A stretch of DNA of 64,000 nucleotides from Chitinophagaceae bacterium (GTDB lineage Bacteria; Bacteroidota; Bacteroidia; Chitinophagales; Chitinophagaceae), in contig JADKJX010000001.1 of the NCBI GenBank assembly GCA_016720775.1, positions 434,001-498,000 of the forward strand, written 5' to 3'. The translations under genes were made by a program, and so were the position numbers. Each line of letters starts with the position of its first letter. Within the stretch, counting starts at the first letter, position 1. The notes beneath the pieces are model-generated. The model had not been told where the DNA came from and made no database searches. It was given only the letters and a program-made list of their open reading frames with translations. This document shows, in pieces, positions 1 through 9,525 of the stretch.

Positions 1-2685
1 GATTTGAACTTATGCTTATTGAATTCGTGCATGGATTTTTATCATTGCCAGCTTTATCATATCAGCAGCGCTGCCCTGTATGGGTGAGTTGATGGCATTG
101 CGTTCAGCAAAGGCACGAACCGTAAAGTTTGCACTGTGTATGTCCCTCAGCCAGCGCTTGCGGCCCATCAGTGTTTCCACGTAATCATTTTCCTGTGCAA
201 AGTGAATGGTGTCATCCATGTATTTCTGAATGTTGGGGAATTGCTTTTTATAATTATCAATGATCTCTTTTGCTTCGGTGCGGCTGATGCCCAGGTTTTC
301 TGCCAGGCCAAAAGCGCCTTGTCCGTAGATGATCCCAAAGTTTACGCTTTTGGCTTTGTAGCGCATTTCTTTTGTAACCTCTTTTTCTGCCACATTGAAA
401 ACTTTTGCTGCCGTGGCCGTATGAATATCTTTTCCGGTGCGGAATGCCTCACACATATTTGCATCGCCGCTGATGGCTGCCACGATGCGTAACTCGATCT
501 GTGAGTAATCCGCCGAAACAAGGATATGATCCTTATCCCGGGGAATGAATGCTTTTCTTATTTCCCGGCCCCTTTCCGTTCTTACCGGAATATTCTGCAG
601 GTTGGGATTATTGCTGCTCAGCCTCCCGGTAACAGCAACCGCTTGTGCATACGACGTATGTACCCGGCCTGTTTTTTTATTGATCATCAACGGCAGTGCA
701 TCCACATAGGTTGATTTCAGTTTGGTGCATTCCCTGAATGAAAGGATATCATCCACTATTTTATTCTTACTTGCCAGTTTTAAAAGCACGTCTTCACCGG
801 TAGCATATTGCCCGGTCTTTGTTTTTTTCGCCTTAGGATCGATCTGCATTTTGTCGAACAGCACCTCGCCCAATTGTTTGGGCGATGCTAAATTGAAGCG
901 AACCCCGGCCTGCTTATAGACAGATTCTTCTGCTGACTTTGCTTCCTTTTCCAGTTCCTTTGAATAATTATTTAAAAAACCCTCATCTATTTTTATTCCT
1001 TCAAACTCCATGGCGGCTAATACTTTCACCAGGGGATTATCCACTTCATAAAAAACCTTCTCTACTTCTTTTTCTTTCAGCTTAGGAATAAAAATATTCT
1101 TTAGCTGCAAAGTGATATCTGCATCCTCCGCTGCATAGTCTTTTATTTTTTCCGGCTCCACGTCCCGCATATTTCCCTGGCCCTTTCCTTTTTTGCCGAT
1201 CAGTTCCTCAATATGCACCGGCTCGTATCCCAGGTATTTTTCACTCAATGCATCCATGCCGTTCTTTCCATCGGGCTCAATAACAAAATGCGCCAGCATG
1301 CTGTCGAATGTATCTCCTGCCAGTTCAAACCCATACCACTTTAAGATCAGCATATCGTACTTGATATTATGCCCGATCCATGTTTTGGAGACATCGTTGA
1401 ACAATCGTTGAAAATTGTTTAATAGTTTAATACAACCTTCATTATTGTTGGGACAGGGGATATAAAATCCTTCGCCGGGCTTTACCGAAAAACTCAGGCC
1501 CACCACTTCAGCATCGTTTGCATCAATACCGGTGGTCTCTGTGTCAAAACAGATCTCTGTGTAGCCGGATAAATATTTTATGAGTTCTTTTATTTCGGCA
1601 TCTGTCTGAACCAGCGTATAATCATGCGCTGTGTTGTGGATGTTCTTGCTAACAGAAATAACATCTTCATCATCCTTGATCTTTACTTCAACAACCTCGG
1701 ACTGTTCAATGATGTTCCCGAACAGATCCATCTGCGGTGAAGCGGCTTTCGTTTTAGTTTCTGGAGAACCATTTCCCTTTATACCCACTTCCGTATTTTC
1801 ATTTCCGGGTTCTTCCTCTCCCAATATTCTTTTGCCGAGTGTTTTAAATTCCAGTTCTTCAAAGATCTCTTTCAACGCAGGCTTGTTCATTTCTTTTATC
1901 CTGAAATCTTCTTCATGAAATTCAACCGGCACATTGGTAATAATGGTTGCCAGTTTTTTACTCATGACCGCCATTTCTTTACCGGCCCTTACTTTTTCGC
2001 CAATGGAGCCTTTTATATTATCGGCATTTTCAAGTACGCCTTCCACGCTGCCGTATTCCTTAATAAGTTTGGCGGCTGTTTTTTCACCCACGCCTTTAAT
2101 GCCGGGAATGTTATCCACTGCATCGCCCATTAACCCGAGGATATCGATCACCTGGTTCACATTTTCAATATCCCATTTCTCACAAACTTCTTTTGGTCCG
2201 AGTATTTCAAATTTTCCTCCCTGGTAAGGCGGCTTGTAAATTTTAATATTCTCGGAAACCAACTGGCCGTAATCTTTATCAGGTGTTACCATGTACACTT
2301 CGTAGCCTTCTTTCTCTGCTTTCTTTGCCAATGCACCGATCACATCATCGGCTTCATACCCATCCAATGCAATAACCGGAATGTTCAACCCTTCAATGAT
2401 CCGTTTAATATCGGGCACAGCCGATAAAATGTCTTCCGGTGTTTCCTGGCGGTTGGCTTTGTAATCGGCAAAGTCGGTATGACGTTCGGTTGGTGCATGC
2501 GTATCAAAACATACGGCCATGTGCGTAGGGTTCTGATTTTTTATAAGTTCCATAATAGTGTTGGTAAAACCAAACTGGGCGTTGGTATTTCGGCCTTTGC
2601 TGGTAATACTGGGGTTGCGAATGAGTGCATAGTAAGCACGGAAGACAAGTGCGAATGCATCAAGTAAAAATAATTTCTTCGGCAT
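1..2685 (-). CDS. polA: DNA polymerase I (partial at window edge, apparent frameshift)
   Basis: Repair and primer-removal polymerase. In order: a 5'-3' exonuclease domain (about residues 1-290, with GYEADDVIG and GLMGDAVDNIPGIKGVG), a 3'-5' proofreading domain with all three Exo motifs intact (CFDTETTG, GHNIKYD, YAAEDAD), and the polymerase domain with motif A (SADYSQIELR) and the O-helix (RYKAKSVNFGIIYGQG). The start is the ATG at 2685 (MPKKLFLLD); an ATG six codons upstream is less likely because homologues begin directly with this strand. The observed frame stops at 16-18 after KIHARIQ. Dropping one C near base 21 gives NKHKFKS, the sequence expected just before the motif C segment (VHDE) that would lie outside the window. 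I therefore read this as an intact gene with a one-base error. Certain as polA; fairly sure about the frameshift. Confidence 0.93.
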
Positions 2686-2736
2686 GTCGTAAAAGTAAAA
2701 CAAATTGGCTCGTCTGTCAACTTCATACTAAAACTT

Positions 2737-2768
2737 AAAAAGCTGCTCCTTTTGGGGAACAGCTTTTT
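2737..2768 (-). terminator. Rho-independent terminator
   Basis: Arms AAAAAGCTG and CAGCTTTTT are perfectly complementary, with a partly pairing CTCC/GGGA interior. The U-rich arm serves either strand, but the upstream gene in position to use it is the minus-strand lipoprotein gene that ends at 2815, separating it from polA. Confidence 0.75.
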
Positions 2769-2814
2769 AACATCATTAAACTCAAACTAAAACAAAACCT
2801 TTTTTCTCATTTTA

Positions 2815-3234
2815 TCATAAGCTGGTTATCTGTAACCGGTCGCCTGGGGTGTTTTCAGTATTTTTTAATTGTATGGTATTGTCAGTGGCAGTAGAAATAT
2901 CCCAATAGTGATTCAGTTTTTCCAATGCCGGGTCCTTGGTATCAAGGCTGATGGTGATCCTTTTTTCTATTTCATCTTCTGACCAGTTGCCGGTAATTAT
3001 CTCACTGTCCTTTTTTGCAGTGATCTTTCCGGAAGGGGAAAAGGTGAGGTTGTACCCATTAAGTTGACTGGTTTCATCCGTGCCGGTGGACGTAAAATGA
3101 TTCACTTTCCAGGTTCCCTTTATTACATGGGGAGTGGCAGCAATGGAGGTGGTGTAGTTATTGATACCCGTACAGGCAGCAAAATATAAGATCACACAGC
3201 ACTTTAGGGTGAAAAGAAGAAAGGGCTTTTTCAC
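2815..3234 (-). CDS. Small lipocalin-like lipoprotein
   Basis: About 139 residues. I start it at a GTG (base 3234), which gives MKKPFLLFTLKCC followed by a lipobox-like ILYFAACTG. Longer in-frame starts overlap the next gene and have no signal sequence. After the presumed lipid-modified Cys comes a compact beta-rich domain: IKGTWKVNHF, NLTFSPSGKITAK, GNWSEDEIEKRITISL and a final DRLQITSL strand. This resembles the lipocalin-like domains of short Bacteroidota lipoproteins (inference from pattern). The function is unknown. It lies downstream of the esterase gene on the same strand, with a terminator after it. Confidence 0.7.
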   Translation of the reverse strand: MKKPFLLFTLKCCVILYFAACTGINNYTTSIAATPHVIKGTWKVNHFTSTGTDETSQLNGYNLTFSPSGKITAKKDSEIITGNWSEDEIEKRITISLDTKDPALEKLNHYWDISTATDNTIQLKNTENTPGDRLQITSL

Positions 3235-3301
3235 TGTTTTAGGATTTTTGGATACCTGTATAACTGAAAAAGACCTTGTGTTATTGTGTAAGCTTGGAAA
3301 A

Positions 3302-4033
3302 TCAGAACCGTGTTTCCAGGTAAACAGGTAACATGGCCCTCCAGGTAGGCCAGTCGTGTTTCCATTCTTCGCCCCAAACGTCCAGTTCATAGTTGATGCC
3401 CTTACTATAGAGTAATCCGGCAAAGTCCCGGGCGGCATTAGGGTCTTCATAAGCGCCGCTGCCGGTAAGAATGTGTATGTGCCTGCTATTGCGTATCTGT
3501 TCCAGGATGTTGTGGTCGGTAAGGTTTCCCATATGGTGCATAGGCGAATTGAAATATACCTGCTCGTCCCAAAAACCTTTGGAATATTCGGTAAGGTCGT
3601 AAACTCCGCTCATAGCGATCACGCCATTGATAAGGTCGGGGCGCTTCAGGAAAAGATTCATACTGTGCAGTGCGCCAAAGGAAGCACCACTGACGATGAT
3701 CTCCGTTTCGTTGGAGGTGCTGTTCTTAATAAAGGGAATAACCTCGTTAAAAACGTATTCGTTGAACTGGTTATGCCGGATGGCTTTATGTTCTCCCGCC
3801 ATGTCATCATTTAACCAGCTTTCGTTGTTGATGCTGTTTATGGAAAAAACCTTCACTTTGCCGGCATTGATATAGGGCGCCAGGGTTTCCATCATCTGGA
3901 AACGCTCATACTCCAGATAATCTGCTGCTGCAGTAGGTACGAATAAAAGTGCAAAGCCGTAATCACCATAGGTAACAATCGGCATATCTTTTTGCAGGGC
4001 CGGGCTAAACCAGGAGTTGAGTTCTCTTTTCAT
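3302..4033 (-). CDS. Esterase of the alpha/beta-hydrolase fold (esterase D/Fes-like)
   Basis: 243 residues with no signal peptide, so cytoplasmic. The nucleophile elbow is GASFGALHS (Gly-x-Ser-x-Gly), after the strand ETEIIVSG. The probable catalytic His is in the C-terminal EEWKHDWPTWR, and an acidic residue in GSGAYEDPNA may complete the triad. The domain order fits the putative esterase family (PF00756), which includes enterochelin esterase-like and S-formylglutathione hydrolase-like enzymes. The substrate cannot be told from sequence. The gene follows the ParA-like gene on the same strand with a 43-base gap. Confidence 0.8.
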   Translation of the reverse strand: MKRELNSWFSPALQKDMPIVTYGDYGFALLFVPTAAADYLEYERFQMMETLAPYINAGKVKVFSINSINNESWLNDDMAGEHKAIRHNQFNEYVFNEVIPFIKNSTSNETEIIVSGASFGALHSMNLFLKRPDLINGVIAMSGVYDLTEYSKGFWDEQVYFNSPMHHMGNLTDHNILEQIRNSRHIHILTGSGAYEDPNAARDFAGLLYSKGINYELDVWGEEWKHDWPTWRAMLPVYLETRF

Positions 4034-4076
4034 AATGCGGCAAAACTAGGTAATTATTTATTTTTCAGATCAATTT

Positions 4077-4817
4077 TTATAATACCCCTTCTTTAATTTC
4101 CGTCCATAGTTCCCGGTAACAATTGGCGGCATAGCTGCTGTTGGCAAATTCCATAATAGGGGCTTTGTGTATGCCCATTTTTTCTACATCGGAGAGATAG
4201 GGAATATAATTCTGGAAGAAACGTTTGTCTTTATAAAGCTCATCCATGATCTCATTGTGCAGGTTCTTACGCAGGTCGGTCATGGTAAAGAAGCACATCA
4301 TCTTGCTCATGTCCAGGTCCTTCTCTTTAAAATAATCCTTTACCATGTGATAGGTGCGTATGGATAATGTTGTTGGGATCACGGGCATCAGCACAATGTC
4401 TGCCGCATTAAAAATATTTTCACTCAGCACACTGAACCCGGGCGGACAATCAATAAAAACAAAATCATATTCGCCCTGCAGTTGTTTTAAGATAGATTTC
4501 AGCCGGTTCTTGTTTCCCTTCATTTCATCCAGCATGATATCGAAACTTTTACTGGAATTATCTGCAGGGATCACATCCAGCAGTTCAAAATCAGAACTCA
4601 TGATGGCATTCTCCAGGTCGGCATCCTTCATGACCAGCTTTTTTATACCGGGATGCGTTTTTGGTTTCACCTTGTAGTAAAAAGTAGAAGAACCCTGGGG
4701 GTCAATATCCCAAAGAAGGGTTTTATAACCATCGGCCGCCGCCAGGTAAGCAAAGTTTACGCAACTGGCGGTTTTACCAACACCGCCTTTCAGATTATAC
4801 AGGGCTATCGTTGTCAT
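4077..4817 (-). CDS. ParA/MinD-type ATPase
   Basis: 246 residues forming a deviant-Walker P-loop ATPase: Walker A LYNLKGGVGKTASCVNFA with the signature first Lys, switch I-like DIDPQGSSTFYY, and Walker B YDFVFIDCPPGFS. The family forms ATP-dependent dimers on DNA or membrane and positions chromosomes, plasmids or protein clusters. No parB gene or parS-like palindrome was seen nearby, so this is an orphan ParA (AAA_31 type) whose cargo is unknown. It sits between uvrB and an esterase gene, all on the minus strand. Confidence 0.85.
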   Translation of the reverse strand: MTTIALYNLKGGVGKTASCVNFAYLAAADGYKTLLWDIDPQGSSTFYYKVKPKTHPGIKKLVMKDADLENAIMSSDFELLDVIPADNSSKSFDIMLDEMKGNKNRLKSILKQLQGEYDFVFIDCPPGFSVLSENIFNAADIVLMPVIPTTLSIRTYHMVKDYFKEKDLDMSKMMCFFTMTDLRKNLHNEIMDELYKDKRFFQNYIPYLSDVEKMGIHKAPIMEFANSSYAANCYRELWTEIKEGVL

Positions 4818-4858
4818 ACAAAAGCATTTTATTAATAAAGGAAAGTTAAGATAGTAAA

Positions 4859-6898
4859 TTATTTCTTCATCTCCTCTAAATTCTTCTGCATCCGGAACAT
4901 CTCATCCCGCAGCCGGGCAGCTTCCATAAAATCGAGGTCCTTTGCGGCTTTCGTCATATCTTTTTTGATCTTAACAATGGCTTTTTCCAGTTGGGGAATG
5001 GTGGAATAAACGGCCTGATCTTCGGCAGCAACCGTTACCAATTCGTCGTCTGGTGCCAGCGAATAAGGCCGGGATGGGTCGTATCCTTTTACATCAAGTA
5101 CCGACCCCTGTGCAAAGATCTGTTCCGTGCTTTTTTTGATGCTGGTGGGGGTAATGTTATGCTCGATATTAAAAGAAACCTGTTTTTCCCGGCGTCGACT
5201 GGTTTCGTCGATCGTCTTCTGCATGCTTTCGGTCATTTTATCGGCATAAAATATGACCAGGCCATCTACATTACGGGCAGCCCGGCCTGCTGTTTGGGTC
5301 AAGCTTTTTTCATTGCGAAGAAAACCTTCTTTATCAGCATCCAGAATGGCAACGAGGGATACTTCGGGAATGTCTAACCCTTCTCTCAAAAGATTGACGC
5401 CGACCAAAACATCAATTTTGCCAAGGCGGAGTTCACGGAGTATCTCAATTCTTTCCAGCGTATCTACTTCACTGTGTATGTATTTGCTTTTTATGTTGAT
5501 GCGATGCAGGTATTTATCCATCTCCTCCGCCATGCGTTTGGTAAGTGTGGTAACCAATACCCGGTCTCCTTTCGTTATTCGCTTGTCAATTTCATCCAGC
5601 AGGTCATCGATCTGGTTTACAGACGGGCGTACTTCAATGGGCGGATCCAACAGACCGGTTGGCCTTACCACCTGTTCGGTAACAACGCCACCGCATTTTT
5701 CCAATTCATAATCACCCGGTGTTGCGGAAACAAAAACGGTTTGGTTGAGCAGCGATTCAAATTCATTAAAATTCAACGGCCGGTTATCCAATGCAGATGG
5801 CAAACGAAAACCATAATCAACCAAAACCAGTTTGCGGCTTCGGTCTCCTCCATACATACCACTGACCTGCGGAATGGTCTGGTGACTTTCATCAACAATG
5901 CATATAAAATCTTTGGGAAAATAATCCAGCAGGCAGAAAGGCCTGGTACCGGGTTTGCGCCGGTCGAAAAAGCGGGAATAGTTTTCAATACCATTGCAAT
6001 AACCGAGTTCACGGATCATCTCAAGGTCATAATTCACCCGTTCGCTGATGCGTTGTGCTTCAATATACTTTCCGGAATTCTTATAATATTCTGTTTGTGC
6101 TGCACACTCATCCTGTATCTCATGTATCACCTGTTGCAATACATCTTTGGGTGCTACGTACAAGTTAGCCGGAAAGATCGCTGCATTCTCCACACTACTG
6201 ATACGCTTGCCACTGCTCAGTTCCAGGGTTTCAATGGTTTCGATCTCATCGCCAAAAAAACTGATGCGGTATCCAAAATCAACATAGGGCAGGTTGATAT
6301 CGATGGTATCTCCTTTAACACGGAAGGTGCCTCTTGTAAAATCACCTTCGCTCCGGTTGTATAAAGAATTTACAAGCGAATGAAGAAACCCCTGGCGGGA
6401 AATTATTTGACCTTTCTGAATACGGATGATGCCATTCTCATAATCGGTTGGATTACCCATACCATAAATACAACTCACGCTGGCAACAACAATGATGTCT
6501 CTTCGTCCGCTTAATAATTGTGCGGTTGCCTGCAGGCGTAATTTATCCAGTTCGTCATTAATGCTCAGGTCTTTTTCAATGTAGGTGTTGCTCACAGGCA
6601 TGTAAGCCTCGGGCTGGTAGTAATCGTAGTAAGAAACAAAATAACCAACTGCATTGTCGGGAAAGAACTGTTTGAACTCACCATACAATTGGGCTACCAG
6701 CGTTTTATTATGTGTGATGACCAACGTGGGCCTTTGTACATTCTGTATCACATTGGCAATGGTAAAAGTTTTACCGCTGCCGGTAACACCTAAAAGTGTC
6801 TGATATCTTTCGCCGTTCAGGATCCCTTCTGTTAACTGGCTGATCGCTTCCGGCTGGTCACCGGCGGGAGAATAAGGAGAATGAAGTTGAAATGACAC
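4859..6898 (-). CDS. uvrB: Excinuclease ABC subunit B
   Basis: The 679 residues match full-length UvrB, the damage-verifying helicase-like subunit of nucleotide excision repair that works with UvrA and UvrC. Visible features: Walker A GVTGSGKTFTIANV near residue 37, the YDYYQPEAYMP beta-hairpin that probes DNA, the DESHQT motif (DEAD-box-like), helicase motifs V/VI (VGVNLLREGLDIPEVSL and QTAGRAARN), and a C-terminal UVR coiled-coil (LDFMEAARLRDEM) that binds UvrC. The start is the first ATG and gives the usual N-terminus FQLHSPYSPAGDQPEAI. A promoter-like sequence lies just upstream. Confidence 0.98.
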   Translation of the reverse strand: MSFQLHSPYSPAGDQPEAISQLTEGILNGERYQTLLGVTGSGKTFTIANVIQNVQRPTLVITHNKTLVAQLYGEFKQFFPDNAVGYFVSYYDYYQPEAYMPVSNTYIEKDLSINDELDKLRLQATAQLLSGRRDIIVVASVSCIYGMGNPTDYENGIIRIQKGQIISRQGFLHSLVNSLYNRSEGDFTRGTFRVKGDTIDINLPYVDFGYRISFFGDEIETIETLELSSGKRISSVENAAIFPANLYVAPKDVLQQVIHEIQDECAAQTEYYKNSGKYIEAQRISERVNYDLEMIRELGYCNGIENYSRFFDRRKPGTRPFCLLDYFPKDFICIVDESHQTIPQVSGMYGGDRSRKLVLVDYGFRLPSALDNRPLNFNEFESLLNQTVFVSATPGDYELEKCGGVVTEQVVRPTGLLDPPIEVRPSVNQIDDLLDEIDKRITKGDRVLVTTLTKRMAEEMDKYLHRINIKSKYIHSEVDTLERIEILRELRLGKIDVLVGVNLLREGLDIPEVSLVAILDADKEGFLRNEKSLTQTAGRAARNVDGLVIFYADKMTESMQKTIDETSRRREKQVSFNIEHNITPTSIKKSTEQIFAQGSVLDVKGYDPSRPYSLAPDDELVTVAAEDQAVYSTIPQLEKAIVKIKKDMTKAAKDLDFMEAARLRDEMFRMQKNLEEMKK

Positions 6899-6919
6899 GG
6901 GTAAAAATTAGTTGAAGGG

Positions 6920-6948
6920 TAAATTTACCGAGAATAATTTTTGCACAA
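6920..6948 (-). promoter_or_regulatory. Putative sigma-A-type promoter of uvrB
   Basis: On the minus strand TTG is followed after 18 nt by TAAATTTA, which matches the Bacteroidota -33/-7 pattern (TTG, TAnnTTTG) except for the last base. It lies about 20 nt upstream of the uvrB start codon. No SOS-box-like palindrome was seen here. Confidence 0.5.
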
Positions 6949-6960
6949 TAATCAAGGAGA

Positions 6961-7419
6961 TCATTTTATTACTTTCCGGTTCATGTAGCCGCTGTAATCC
7001 GGGATGATGATCTCGTAGTCATCCTGCATCAAGGGAGAGGTTAAAATAAAATCGGCTGTAGACCGGTCGCATGCAAGCAGAATATTCCAGGCAACTCCCA
7101 ACCGCAATAATGCTTTCACATCGCTGTCGTGCGGCTGGGCTTCCATGGGGTCCCAGAAAAATATCAACACATCAATTTTACCTTCAGCGATCATGGCGCC
7201 TATTTGCTGATCACCTCCCAACGGGCCGCTGAGCATTTTTTTAACGGGCCTGTCCAGTTCTTCTTCCAGTAACTTGCCCGTGGTACCGGTGGCAACCAGT
7301 TCATGTCTTGCCAGCGAGATTTTATTGTAAACGGCCCATTCAATTAATTCCGCTTTTTTATTGTCGTGTGCAACCAGTGCTATCCGTTTGCGGGCCTCCG
7401 TCTTTCTTATATTCTTCAT
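6961..7419 (-). CDS. mgsA: Methylglyoxal synthase
   Basis: 152 residues. Converts dihydroxyacetone phosphate to methylglyoxal and phosphate, a bypass of lower glycolysis used when phosphate is short. Family signatures: IALVAHDNKKAELIEWA (substrate phosphate-binding His and Lys), ATGTTGKLL, SGPLGGDQQIGAMIAEG with the catalytic Asp, FFWDPMEAQPHDSDVKALLR and the ACDRSTADF helix. All active-site elements are present and the length is normal. It is transcribed away from typA across a shared 194-base gap. Confidence 0.95.
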   Translation of the reverse strand: MKNIRKTEARKRIALVAHDNKKAELIEWAVYNKISLARHELVATGTTGKLLEEELDRPVKKMLSGPLGGDQQIGAMIAEGKIDVLIFFWDPMEAQPHDSDVKALLRLGVAWNILLACDRSTADFILTSPLMQDDYEIIIPDYSGYMNRKVIK

Positions 7420-7491
7420 TATGAGGTAATTTACAGTTAATACCTTGCTTTTTGAAAAGTAATCCAGCTACATATTAATTCATAATTAACC

Positions 7492-7521
7492 TTGCCATCC
7501 GGCTGAATTAGCGTACCTTTG
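7492..7521 (+). promoter_or_regulatory. Promoter of typA (Bacteroidota type)
   Basis: TTG at 7492-7494 and TACCTTTG at 7514-7521 are separated by 19 nt, a full match to the -33/-7 consensus of the phylum's housekeeping sigma. The start of transcription would fall near 7527, leaving a leader of about 87 nt before typA. Confidence 0.75.
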
Positions 7522-7613
7522 CGCCCTTAAAAACAGCGGTAAGAAACAGGCAACAACAACGAGCTAAAATGCGTTATTGGAAACCGGGGTCTTAAAGCTA
7601 AATACTTTTAATA

Positions 7614-9425
7614 ATGAATATCAGAAACATTGCGATCATTGCCCACGTTGACCACGGAAAGACCACGTTGGTGGACAAGATCCTGCACAGTACCAACATC
7701 TTCCGTGATAACCAGGAAACAGGCGAACTGATCATGGATAGTAATGACCTTGAAAGAGAAAGAGGTATTACCATCTTCAGTAAAAACGTGTCTGTAACCT
7801 ACAAGGGAATTAAAATTAATGTAATTGATACCCCGGGCCACAGTGATTTTGGCGGAGAAGTAGAACGGGTATTGAAAATGGCCGATGGTGTTTTGCTGCT
7901 GGTGGATGCTTTTGAAGGCCCCATGCCGCAAACCCGTTTTGTATTGCAGAAGGCCCTGCACCTTGGACTGCATCCTATTGTAGTGATCAATAAGGTAGAT
8001 AAACCAAATTGCCGTCCTGATGAAGTACATGATGCGGTTTTCGAATTATTCTTCAACCTGGATGCCACAGAAGAGCAATTGAATTTTCCAACCATTTACG
8101 GCAGCAGCAAACAAGGCTGGATGAATACAACATTGACTCAAACGGATAATATCTTTCCATTGCTGGATGCTATCCTGGAACATGTTCCGGAGCCGAAAGT
8201 GAATGAAGGTACTACGCAGATGCAGATCACCTCACTTGATTATTCTTCTTTCTTGGGAAGAATTGCCGTGGGTAAAGTAGCAAGAGGAGTGATCAAAGAA
8301 GGACAGAACATCGTATTGGTGCAGGCCGATGGCCGGATATTGAAATCAAAGGTTAAAGAATTATACACGTTTGAAGCGTTGGGCAAAAAGAAAGCAACCG
8401 AAGTAAGTGCCGGTGATATCTGTGCCATCGTTGGTTTGGAAGAATTTAATATCGGTGATACCATTTGCGATTCTGATTTTCCGGAAGCATTACCAGTTAT
8501 CAGCGTTGATGAACCAACCATGAGTATGCTTTTCAGCATCAACAACTCACCATTCTTTGGTAAGGATGGAAAATTTGTAACCAGCCGCCACCTGCGTGAC
8601 AGGCTGATGAAAGAAACCGAAAAGAACCTGGCATTACGTGTTGAAGATACAGACGGAGCTGACAGCTTCCAGGTATTTGGACGTGGCATTTTGCATTTGG
8701 GCATTTTGATCGAAACCATGCGCCGGGAAGGTTATGAACTTACCGTAGGACAACCACAGGTGCTGGTAAAACAGATCGATGGTAAAAAATGTGAGCCATA
8801 CGAAAACCTGGTAGTGGATGTACCGCAGGAATTCAGCGGAAGGGTTATTGACCTGGTAACGCAGCGCAAAGGCGAATTGATCGTAATGGAAACCAAGGGT
8901 GAAATGCAGCACCTGGAATTTGAAATTCCTTCACGTGGTTTGATCGGGTTAAGAAGTAATATGCTTACCAATACAGCAGGCGAAGCCGTAATGGCTCACC
9001 GTTTTATTGAGTACCGTCCCTGGAAAGGGCCAATACCCGGACGTAATAACGGGGTATTGCTTTCGAAGAATACTGAGAAAACAACCGGGTATTCAATAGA
9101 CAAATTACAAGACAGGGGAACCTTCTTTGTTGACCCGGGAGAAGAGGTTTACGCAGGACAGGTTATCGCCGAGCATATAAAACCAGGAGATCTTGTGGTA
9201 AATGCAACGGAACCTAAGAAGCTGACCAACCATCGTGCCAGCGGCAGTGATGATGCAAGCCGCATCGCTCCCAAAACACTGATGACACTGGAAGAATGTA
9301 TGGAATATATCCAGCAGGATGAGTGCATCGAGGTTACGCCAAAAAACATCCGCATGCGCAAAGTGATATTGAACGAGGATGACAGGAAGAAAGTGCAGAA
9401 GTCGATGAGTACAGAAGCAGTCTAG
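7614..9425 (+). CDS. typA: Ribosome-associated GTPase TypA/BipA
   Basis: 603-residue translational GTPase that binds the ribosome and assists assembly and stress or cold adaptation. G motifs: AHVDHGKTTLVDKIL (G1), RERGITIFSKN (G2), DTPGHSDFGGEVER (G3) and NKVDKPNCRP (G4). Then come domain II, the EF-G-like domains III and V (VDEPTMSMLFSINNSPF, EPYENLVVDVPQEFSGRVI) and the BipA-specific C-terminal domain (RGTFFVDPGEEVYAGQVIAE, SGSDDASRIAPK). It is monocistronic, with its own promoter and a strong terminator. Confidence 0.98.
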   Translation: MNIRNIAIIAHVDHGKTTLVDKILHSTNIFRDNQETGELIMDSNDLERERGITIFSKNVSVTYKGIKINVIDTPGHSDFGGEVERVLKMADGVLLLVDAFEGPMPQTRFVLQKALHLGLHPIVVINKVDKPNCRPDEVHDAVFELFFNLDATEEQLNFPTIYGSSKQGWMNTTLTQTDNIFPLLDAILEHVPEPKVNEGTTQMQITSLDYSSFLGRIAVGKVARGVIKEGQNIVLVQADGRILKSKVKELYTFEALGKKKATEVSAGDICAIVGLEEFNIGDTICDSDFPEALPVISVDEPTMSMLFSINNSPFFGKDGKFVTSRHLRDRLMKETEKNLALRVEDTDGADSFQVFGRGILHLGILIETMRREGYELTVGQPQVLVKQIDGKKCEPYENLVVDVPQEFSGRVIDLVTQRKGELIVMETKGEMQHLEFEIPSRGLIGLRSNMLTNTAGEAVMAHRFIEYRPWKGPIPGRNNGVLLSKNTEKTTGYSIDKLQDRGTFFVDPGEEVYAGQVIAEHIKPGDLVVNATEPKKLTNHRASGSDDASRIAPKTLMTLEECMEYIQQDECIEVTPKNIRMRKVILNEDDRKKVQKSMSTEAV

Positions 9426-9450
9426 TTCTTTTATGCATAAATGATTTATG

Positions 9451-9480
9451 ATCCCCCCGGTAACCGGGGGGATTTTTGTT
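9451..9480 (+). terminator. Strong intrinsic terminator of typA
   Basis: Perfect 10-bp stem ATCCCCCCGG / CCGGGGGGAT with a 3-nt TAA loop, followed by TTTTGTTTT. It begins 26 nt after the typA stop codon. Confidence 0.93.
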
Positions 9481-9525
9481 TTGAATAAGCCGCTCTTCAT
9501 TAAGTTTGCATCAGAATAAGATAAA

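Noticed and set aside
4077..4817. ParA gene as a sign of plasmid or integrated element
   Set aside because: No parB, parS-like site, replication gene or integrase nearby; the neighbours are chromosomal housekeeping genes.
5474..6364. Long plus-strand reading frame of 296 codons
   Set aside because: It is antisense to the well-conserved uvrB gene and has no recognisable protein pattern, so it is a frame shadow.
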